Shown here piece after piece: positions 43,993-49,383 of a DNA stretch of 49,383 nt. The first letter of the stretch is position 1, and every line of letters starts with the position of its first letter. Both the position numbers and the translations under genes were made by a program. The DNA comes from JAICYJ01 sp045806525 (GTDB lineage Bacteria > Actinomycetota > Thermoleophilia > Gaiellales > JAICJC01): positions 1 through 49,383 of the forward strand of contig JBJMJD010000041.1 in NCBI GenBank assembly GCA_045806525.1, written 5' to 3'. The notes beneath the pieces are model-generated. The model ran no database searches, had not been told where the DNA came from, and saw only the letters and a list, made by a program, of their open reading frames with translations.

Positions 43993-44271
43993 CTAGCGCC
44001 CGCCCCCCGCCATCGCCGGCAGCACGATCACGGTCGACTCGGGTGTGACGCTGGTGTCCAGCCCCTGCCCGAGGCGCACGTCCTCGTTGTTCACGTAGAC
44101 GTTGACGAACCGGTTCAGCTCGCCGCCGTCATCCAGCAGGTGCCCCCGGATGGACGGGTAGCGGCTGGTCAGATCGTCGAGCAGCTCGCGCACGGTCGCG
44201 CCGTCGGCGTCGACCTCGCGCGCTCCGCCCACTGCCTGGCGGAGGATCGGAGGCATGCGCACCGTCGACAT
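43993..44271 (-). CDS. cysO: CysO-like sulfur-carrier protein with C-terminal Arg cap
   Basis: 92 aa, ubiquitin-like MoaD/ThiS fold (VRELLDDLTSRYP, NRFVNVYVNNEDVR, TPESTVIVLPAMAGG). It should carry sulfur as a C-terminal thiocarboxylate for CysM. Unusually the chain ends Gly-Gly-Gly-Arg: codons GGG GGC GGG CGC TAG, so the Gly-Gly is not free. The start directly abuts the upstream stop (TAGATG). Processing by a protease would be needed before adenylation by the upstream E1-like protein. Confidence 0.92.
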   Translation of the reverse strand: MSTVRMPPILRQAVGGAREVDADGATVRELLDDLTSRYPSIRGHLLDDGGELNRFVNVYVNNEDVRLGQGLDTSVTPESTVIVLPAMAGGGR

Positions 44272-45477
44272 CTAGGCGACGGCCTTCTCGATCACGGGGG
44301 CGACTGCCCGCACCGGGGCGGCGCAGAACTGCTCGTAGTCGATGAACTCGATCTGCTCCGGATCCTTGCTGCAGACCGGGCAGTTGGCGTCACGATGCAT
44401 CTTCAGCTCCACGAACTCCATGGCAAGGGCGTCGTAGCGTAGCTGGCGCCCGATCAGCGGATCACCCACTCCCAGCAGCAGCTTCACGGCCTCCGTCGCC
44501 TGGAGCGTTCCCACCACTCCCGGCAGGACGCCCAGCACGCCGCCCTCGGCGCACGACGGCGCCAGCTCCGGCGGCGGCGGCTCCGGGTACTGGCAGCGAT
44601 AGCACGGCCCGACCCGCGGCGCGTACACCGTGACCGATCCCTCGAACTGGTAGATCGAGCCGTGCACGACCGGGATGTTCGCGACCAGGCTGGCGTCGTT
44701 CAGCAGGTAGCGCGTGGGGAAGTTGTCGGTGCCGTCGACGATCACGTCGTAGCCGGTGATCACGTCCAGCACGTTCTCCGACGTGAGCCGCTCCGTGTAC
44801 TTGACGATGGTGATGTCGGGGTTGAGCGCACTCATCGCGATCTCGGCCGAGTCGACCTTCGCCATGCCGATCCGATCCTCGGTGTGCAGGATCTGCCGCT
44901 GCAGGTTGGAGCGGTCGACCACGTCGGAATCGATGATCCCGATCGTGCCGACGCCCGCCGCCGCCAGGTAGAGCGCGGCCGGTGACCCCAGCCCGCCTGC
45001 GCCGATCAGCAGCACCTTGGACTCCAGCAGCCGCAGCTGCCCGGCCTCGCCCACCTCCGGGATCAGTGTATGACGGCTGTAGCGCTCCTGCTGCTGCGGC
45101 GTGAGCATCTGTGGCAGCTTCCATTCGTGGCCGTTCTGCTTCCAGTTCGAGAAACCGCCGGCCATCGAGACCACGTCGGTGTAGCCGAGCTCGTGCAGCG
45201 TCTTGGCGGCGAACGCCGAACGGTTGCCGGCCGCGCAGTACAGGATCACGGGTGCGTTGCGGTCGGACGCGGTGTTCTCGATCCGCGACTCCAGGTTGCC
45301 GCGGGGGATGTGCACGGCGCCGGGGATGAAGCCCTGCTCGTACTCGTCGCGCTCGCGCACGTCGACCAGCACGGGACGCGTCTCTGAGCCCAGCAGCTGC
45401 TCCGCCTCTGCGGCCGTGACCTCGCGGATCTCGCGCCGTGTTGCTGCAAGATGTTCGCGGTACGTGGCCACGCCCAT
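44272..45477 (-). CDS. Rhodanese-ThiF/MoeZ-like sulfur-carrier activating enzyme
   Basis: 401 aa. N-terminal rhodanese domain (about 18-122) with active-site C81 in CAAGNRS, then an E1-like adenylation domain (about 125-375) with nucleotide loop GAGGLGS (159-165), DSDVVDRSNLQRQ, and zinc cysteines C292, C295, C366 and C369. It should adenylate the carrier C-terminus and transfer sulfur from the rhodanese cysteine. Domain order is the reverse of MoeZ/MOCS3, where rhodanese is C-terminal. ATG 45477 is preferred; GTG 45480 is possible, with AAAGG upstream. Confidence 0.92.
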   Translation of the reverse strand: MGVATYREHLAATRREIREVTAAEAEQLLGSETRPVLVDVRERDEYEQGFIPGAVHIPRGNLESRIENTASDRNAPVILYCAAGNRSAFAAKTLHELGYTDVVSMAGGFSNWKQNGHEWKLPQMLTPQQQERYSRHTLIPEVGEAGQLRLLESKVLLIGAGGLGSPAALYLAAAGVGTIGIIDSDVVDRSNLQRQILHTEDRIGMAKVDSAEIAMSALNPDITIVKYTERLTSENVLDVITGYDVIVDGTDNFPTRYLLNDASLVANIPVVHGSIYQFEGSVTVYAPRVGPCYRCQYPEPPPPELAPSCAEGGVLGVLPGVVGTLQATEAVKLLLGVGDPLIGRQLRYDALAMEFVELKMHRDANCPVCSKDPEQIEFIDYEQFCAAPVRAVAPVIEKAVA

Positions 45478-45497
45478 CACCTACCCTTTCACTGAAA

Positions 45498-45523
45498 CCC
45501 CACACGCGGAAACGCGCCAGGGG
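45498..45523 (-). other. Hairpin in the leader of the cysteine operon
   Basis: CCCC-xxx-CGCG-loop-CGCG-xxx-GGGG with a 4-nt loop and a 3x3 internal loop, between the putative -10 at 45541 and the start at 45477. It could influence expression; no known riboswitch match. Confidence 0.35.
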
Positions 45524-45540
45524 CCGGAATGTCCCTCTGA

Positions 45541-45546
45541 ATTGTA
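45541..45546 (-). promoter_or_regulatory. -10 box TACAAT of the cysteine operon
   Basis: Minus-strand TACAAT, the closest match to TATAAT for a coding gene here. It gives a leader of about 55 nt. Confidence 0.5.
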
Positions 45547-45582
45547 GCGGGGTATGGATCCAAACTCCATGCCCTTACCACT

Positions 45583-46542
45583 GTGAACGAGCCACCCCGC
45601 GAACATATTCCCGGCCGCCGCCGGCGGCTGGTCGTGCTGCTCGCGGTGGCGGCCGTGATCGGCGTGGCCGCGGCCGTGGCGGTTGCCGTGAGCGCGCGCG
45701 ACGACGGCTCGCAGCCCGCCGTGGCGGCAGCCGCCTGCCGGCAGCTCTCCGGCCGCCCGCCGCTGGCGCTCGACCTGCCGGGCCCGGTGCTGCCTGCCCA
45801 GGACCAGCAGAACGACGAGGCCGTGCTGCGGGCGGCCGAGCAACGCCTGCCGGCCGGCGACGTGCGAATCTCGGTCGGGCGGCTGGTGAACGCCTACCAG
45901 AGCGCCGGGTCCTCGTCGACGCTGCGCGGCCTGCAACGGCTCGATCAGTCGCGGCCGGTGGTGCGGTTGCACGAGGGGCTGGTGCAGCTGTGGGCGGGTG
46001 ACTGCACCGCCGCCGAGCGGACGCTGCAGCGGGTGCGCGGCGCCGACCTCTACGGCTACTACGGCACCGTCGCCGACAACACCCTGCACACCGACCAGCG
46101 GCCGGGGCTGCCGATCTACATCCCGCCCGACGGCACGCCCCACGGCACCGTCGCCCAGCTGCGGGCGCGCGTGCGGAGGCATCGCGACGACGGGCCGGCC
46201 TGGCTGGGCCTGGCCTACGCCGAGGAGGCTGCGGGTGACCGACGGGCGGCGCTGGCCGCGGCCCAGACTGCCCGCGCCGTCGACCCCACGGCCGTCTCCC
46301 CCCGCGTCGCTGTGGCCGTGATCGGCTACGACAAGGCCGATCCCACCGCATCGTTTGCGGTGCTGGGGCCGCTCACCGCCCAGGCCAGCGATCCCACGGA
46401 GGTGCTGTTTCACCTGGGGCTGCTGCTGTACTGGCGCAAGCAGGACACCGACGCCGTCGCCCAGTGGCGGCAGGTGGTCTCGGAGTCGCCCGGCTCGATC
46501 TACGGCAGGATCGCGGCCCAGTTGATGCGCCAGATCAGCTGA
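45583..46542 (+). CDS. Membrane-anchored TPR-like protein
   Basis: 319 aa. One N-terminal membrane segment (about 16-36) places the rest outside the cytoplasm. The exported part is helical with TPR-like repeats: LQLWAGDCTAAERTLQRV, AWLGLAYAEEAAGDRRAAL and FHLGLLLYWRKQDTDAVAQW. TPR proteins mediate protein contacts; the partner is unknown. GTG start. It diverges from the cysteine operon and overlaps the convergent hydrolase gene by 8 nt. Confidence 0.75.
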   Translation: MNEPPREHIPGRRRRLVVLLAVAAVIGVAAAVAVAVSARDDGSQPAVAAAACRQLSGRPPLALDLPGPVLPAQDQQNDEAVLRAAEQRLPAGDVRISVGRLVNAYQSAGSSSTLRGLQRLDQSRPVVRLHEGLVQLWAGDCTAAERTLQRVRGADLYGYYGTVADNTLHTDQRPGLPIYIPPDGTPHGTVAQLRARVRRHRDDGPAWLGLAYAEEAAGDRRAALAAAQTARAVDPTAVSPRVAVAVIGYDKADPTASFAVLGPLTAQASDPTEVLFHLGLLLYWRKQDTDAVAQWRQVVSESPGSIYGRIAAQLMRQIS

Positions 46543-47614
46543 CGCGGGTGGCGCCGACGTACATCTCGGAGTACCAGCCCGACAGCGACGAGATTTCGAC
46601 GACTGTGCCCGTGTGCGGCGCGTGGATGAAGCGTCCGCCGCCGATGTACATGCCGACGTGTCCGAGGTGGTCGAAGAAGACCAGGTCGCCGGGGCGCAGA
46701 TCGGCCCGCGAGACGTGGCGGCCGGCCCGGTACTGGTCGGCCGCCACGCGAGGGATCTGCACGCCCAGCCGCCCGTAGACGTACTGCATCAGGCCGGAGC
46801 AGTCGAAGCCGGAGGGGCTCTCCCCGCCCCACACGTAACGCACGCCCAGCTCGCGCTTGGCCAGCGCCACGGCGCGGGCGCCAAGGCTGCTGACCGGGTG
46901 GTGGGCCCGGTGGTGATGACGGTGATGGTGGTGCGTCCGGTGATGGTGGGTGTGCCGGCCGCCGCTTGGTGGCGGTACGAAGGTGAAGTCGGTGCTGGCG
47001 GCGAGGTGCAGCGCAGCCCGCGTGTGCGGCCCCACCTGGCCGTCCACCAGCAGCCCGTGGCCGGCCTGGTAGGCCTTGACCGCGTGCAGCGTTATCGGCC
47101 CGAAGTCGCCGTCGGCGGTGATGCCGAGCGCCCGCTGCAACACGGCGACGGCCGGCCCCCGGTCGTGCAGGCGGATGACGATCTCACTTCCGACCGTCGT
47201 TCCATGGCCGGCCGTGGCCAGGGCCGCGCGCGTGTGAGGGCCGACCTGGCCGTCGACCAGCAACCCGTGTGACCCCTGGAACAGCTTCACGGCGTGCAGC
47301 GTGTGGCGGCCGAATATCCCATCGGCCGAGACTCCGAGCTGGCGCTGGAGCTTGACCACGTCCGGTCCTGTGTCTCCCACCCGCAGGATGCGGGGAAGCA
47401 CCCGGCGCGCCCCGGCTTTCGCCGACGCCTGGTGTTCCTTCCCCGCCGCGTAGGCGGGTGCTCCCATGCCGGCTGCGGTCGCAGCCATTACCAAGGGCAC
47501 GCTCATACGTCGCACCTGGCGGCGGCGGCGGTATGACTCGCGGCGCCGGGCAGAGCGCGCGCGCGAGGCCTCCCACAGCTCCGATGACCCCAGATCCCTC
47601 ACGGAGTTCTGCAC
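46535..47614 (-). CDS. NlpC/P60 peptidoglycan hydrolase with two PG-binding domains
   Basis: 359 aa. A long Arg-rich lead (1-37) and a signal segment (about 38-57) are followed by two PG_binding_1 domains (75-135 and 145-205) sharing an identical HGLLVDGQVGPHTRAAL stretch, a His-rich linker (221-239, about two-thirds His), and an NlpC/P60 domain with C272 (FDCSG), H319 and H331. It should cut gamma-D-Glu-diamino-acid bonds in the wall. The GTG at 47614 is chosen because TAGCGT lies 7 nt upstream; GTG 47623 lies inside that box. Confidence 0.92.
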   Translation of the reverse strand: MQNSVRDLGSSELWEASRARSARRRESYRRRRQVRRMSVPLVMAATAAGMGAPAYAAGKEHQASAKAGARRVLPRILRVGDTGPDVVKLQRQLGVSADGIFGRHTLHAVKLFQGSHGLLVDGQVGPHTRAALATAGHGTTVGSEIVIRLHDRGPAVAVLQRALGITADGDFGPITLHAVKAYQAGHGLLVDGQVGPHTRAALHLAASTDFTFVPPPSGGRHTHHHRTHHHHRHHHRAHHPVSSLGARAVALAKRELGVRYVWGGESPSGFDCSGLMQYVYGRLGVQIPRVAADQYRAGRHVSRADLRPGDLVFFDHLGHVGMYIGGGRFIHAPHTGTVVEISSLSGWYSEMYVGATRVS

Positions 47615-47621
47615 GGCGACC

Positions 47622-47627
47622 ACGCTA
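47622..47627 (-). promoter_or_regulatory. -10 box TAGCGT, 7 nt before GTG 47614
   Basis: Minus-strand TANNNT that decides the start of the NlpC/P60 gene. Confidence 0.45.
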
Positions 47628-47684
47628 CGCCCCGGTTGTCAGGTGGCGGTTAGCTGACCGTGAAGATCTTGTGCACGCTGCGTG

Positions 47685-49163
47685 TCACCATGGCGGCCGC
47701 CCGTGCACCCAGCGGCCGGCCAGCATGGTCGCGACCACCCTGGCCCGGGCGATCCGCTCAGGATGGGCAACGATGTCGGTGTCGAGCACGACCAGGTCGG
47801 CCTCCAGGCCGGGCAGCAGGCAGCCCCGGCGGCGCTCCTCGCCGACGGCGTAGGCCGCCGCCGCCGTGTGGCACGCGATCGCGTCCGCGACCGGGATCGC
47901 CTGCTCAGGGTGCCACGGCTCGCGGTCGTCCAGCGTGCGGTGCACGGCGGCCTGGATCGCGGCCATCGGGTCGAGCTCCTCGATCGGGGGGTCGGCGCCG
48001 AACACGACGTGGGCACCCGAGTCGAGCAGGTCGCGGGTGCGGTACCCCTTGGCCGCGCGTTCACCCCAGATCTGGTCTGCCAGTTCGCGGTCGCTGGTCG
48101 CGTGCACCGGCTGCACCGAGGCGATCACGCCCAGCTCGGCGAAGCGGGGCAGGTCGGCGTCGTCGAGGCACTGGGCATGCTCGATGCGCGGCCGCAGCAG
48201 CGCCTGCTGCCACAGCTCCCGGGTGCGGTGAAACGCGTTCAGCGCCGCCCGGTTGGCGCCGTCGCCGATCGCGTGCACGGCCACCGCCAGACCGCAGGTT
48301 GTGGCCTCCGCGACGCCATCCGCCAGTTCGTCTTCCGACAGCAGCTGTTCGCCCGATCCGTCCAGCATCCAGGCCGTGCGCGATCCCAGTGTGCCGTCCA
48401 TGAACGCCTTCACCGGCCCCATCCGAAGCAGGTCGCTGCCAAAGCCGGTGCGCAGCTCCAGCGCCTTGGCCGCCTCGATCGCCCGCAGCGGGACGCTCAT
48501 CGCCACCCGCAGCGTCAGCCGCCGGTCGGCGTCGTAGCGCTGCCACAGCCCGCGCCCGCCCTGGGCCTGGAAGTCGTGCACCCCGATCACGCCGCGGGAG
48601 TTCGCAACGGCCATGCCCTCGCGCAGCGCCTGCGAGCATTCCAGCGGCGTGGCCGGCGGCACCGGGAAGCGCCAGGCATCCCACTCCTGAAGCACGCCGG
48701 TCGGGTGCTCGGCACCGGCCGCGCGAAGCGCCGCGCTGTTCACCCACAGGGTGTGGTGGTCGTGAGCCCACAGCGCGGCCGGCCGCTCGCCGGTGACCTC
48801 GTCCAGCGCGGCGCGGTGCGGCGGCCCGTCCGGCCAGGTCGCCCCCAGCCAGCCCTTGCCGCGCAGCCAGCCGTCGCCCTCTGCGGCTACGCCGATCGCG
48901 GCGCAGGCCTCCGCCAGGCTGCGGCAGCCGTGCAGGTCGAGCCAGGTGCGCTCGAGCGCCCAGTCCAGGAAGTGGACGTGGGCGTCGGTGAACCCCGGCA
49001 GCACGCAGCGGCCGTCCAGGTCGATCCGTTCGTGGCCGACGGCGTCGGAATCCCCCTCGCGCACGTCCACCCCACCGGCGATCAGCGTGCCGGCCACCGC
49101 CAGCGCCCGCACCTGGGGCAGGCGCGGATCCATCGTGTAGATCGGGCCGTTGTGGAGGATCAA
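47685..49163 (-). CDS. YtcJ-like metal-dependent amidohydrolase
   Basis: 492 aa, COG1574-type amidohydrolase. The metal site begins with FTDAHVHFLDW (H-x-H) after the N-terminal beta-sandwich; downstream are GVHDFQAQGG, VAVHAIGDGANR and IEHAQCLDD, then VFGADPPIEELDPMAAI. Members hydrolyse N-acyl or cyclic amide substrates; specificity is unknown. The only good start is TTG at 49163, with TAGACT 9 nt upstream. It diverges from an M24 peptidase gene from an overlapping promoter. Confidence 0.88.
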   Translation of the reverse strand: MILHNGPIYTMDPRLPQVRALAVAGTLIAGGVDVREGDSDAVGHERIDLDGRCVLPGFTDAHVHFLDWALERTWLDLHGCRSLAEACAAIGVAAEGDGWLRGKGWLGATWPDGPPHRAALDEVTGERPAALWAHDHHTLWVNSAALRAAGAEHPTGVLQEWDAWRFPVPPATPLECSQALREGMAVANSRGVIGVHDFQAQGGRGLWQRYDADRRLTLRVAMSVPLRAIEAAKALELRTGFGSDLLRMGPVKAFMDGTLGSRTAWMLDGSGEQLLSEDELADGVAEATTCGLAVAVHAIGDGANRAALNAFHRTRELWQQALLRPRIEHAQCLDDADLPRFAELGVIASVQPVHATSDRELADQIWGERAAKGYRTRDLLDSGAHVVFGADPPIEELDPMAAIQAAVHRTLDDREPWHPEQAIPVADAIACHTAAAAYAVGEERRRGCLLPGLEADLVVLDTDIVAHPERIARARVVATMLAGRWVHGRPPW

Positions 49164-49171
49164 ACGGCCGG

Positions 49172-49178
49172 TAGTCTA
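49172..49178. promoter_or_regulatory. Palindromic divergent -10 boxes
   Basis: TAGTCTA holds TAGTCT on the plus strand (7 nt before GTG 49185) and TAGACT on the minus strand (9 nt before TTG 49163). The two boxes overlap almost completely. Confidence 0.55.
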
Positions 49179-49184
49179 CGCCGG

Positions 49185-49383
49185 GTGATAGCGGCTGAGG
49201 AGATCGAGGGGCGGCTCGCGCGGTTCCAGGCAGGCCTCGCGGCGGGCGGCCTGGATGCCGCCGTGATCGTCGAGAGCACCGACCTCGCCTACCTGACCGG
49301 CACCAACCAGCAGGCGCACCTGATCGTGCCGGCATCGGGCCGGCCGCGGCTGCTGGTGCGGCGCACGCTGGAGCGGGCCCGGG
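49185..49383 (+). CDS. N-terminal part of an M24 Xaa-Pro-type peptidase (partial)
   Basis: First 66 codons of a creatinase-N domain: ARFQAGLAAGGLDAAVIVES, then TDLAYLTGTNQQAHLIVPA, the usual lead-in of prolidase/Xaa-Pro aminopeptidase proteins. The catalytic M24 domain would lie beyond the window. GTG start, 7 nt from a -10 box shared with the divergent amidohydrolase gene; the pair may act together in peptide or amide breakdown. Confidence 0.75.
   Translation, partial: MIAAEEIEGRLARFQAGLAAGGLDAAVIVESTDLAYLTGTNQQAHLIVPASGRPRLLVRRTLERAR

Noticed and set aside
46999..47290. DNA repeat within the NlpC/P60 gene
   Set aside because: It is explained by the two tandem PG-binding domains of the protein.

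Overview
This window is GC-rich, gene-dense chromosomal DNA, almost certainly from a deep-branching actinobacterium. The gene set best fits the Thermoleophilia (Gaiellales or Solirubrobacterales), probably an uncultured soil lineage. That placement is an inference from gene content: a CysO/Mec/CysM cysteine pathway, Tat and Lgt export genes, AddAB, many GTG starts and frequent -10 boxes 5-10 nt before start codons. No rRNA or other marker is present to settle it. I see no transposase, integrase, prophage or CRISPR array, and no stretch over 300 bases lacks a gene.

Layout. 1-3130: a membrane protein cut by the window edge, a small zinc ribbon, a cytochrome c maturation/thiol-redox block (TlpA-like, CcmH, CcdA, receiver-like protein) and a 7Fe ferredoxin. 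3135-11800: a phosphodiesterase facing an addB-addA-nth repair operon whose genes overlap by 4 bp, then a small helical protein. 11802-17600: a zinc-ribbon/PAS protein, thioredoxin reductase overlapping a zinc-ribbon gene, a His-rich membrane-anchored protein, a membrane GGDEF diguanylate cyclase, tatC-tatA and a methyltransferase. 17794-25060: an ECF sigma factor with a zinc-finger tail, a lipoprotein, a GT-C type membrane glycosyltransferase, tRNA-Leu, Ppx/GppA, initiator tRNA-Met, an acetamidase/formamidase-like protein and phospholipase D. 25169-28020: FdhD, a DHA2-type MFS exporter and a RidA-family protein.

28031-40044 is a surface-appendage and c-di-GMP region. A GAF/HD-GYP protein is followed on the same strand by a Tad locus (tadC, tadB with an N-terminal VWA domain, tadA, tadZ, cpaB, tadE). 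Beyond lgt lie a doubly degenerate GGDEF/HD-GYP protein and a NarL-type histidine kinase/response regulator pair. 40215-42398: a CNNM/CorC transporter, pterin carbinolamine dehydratase and an Lrp/AsnC regulator. 42439-42610 holds two near-identical 44-bp hairpin repeats. 42645-45477 is a complete sulfur-carrier cysteine operon (rhodanese-E1, CysO, CysM, JAMM protease). The end carries a TPR-like secreted protein, an NlpC/P60 hydrolase, an amidohydrolase and the start of an M24 peptidase.

The observations I find most worth a second look are: (1) the CysO-like carrier ends in Gly-Gly-Gly-Arg instead of a free Gly-Gly, next to a JAMM protease that could uncap it; (2) about 20 starts have a TANNNT box 5-11 nt upstream, implying leaderless transcription, including two overlapping divergent -10 pairs; (3) an identical 17-nt promoter spacer lies in front of ferredoxin and the MFS exporter; (4) a VWA-TadB fusion; (5) a protein carrying dead versions of both c-di-GMP enzyme domains; (6) a sigma factor with an anti-sigma-like zinc motif.
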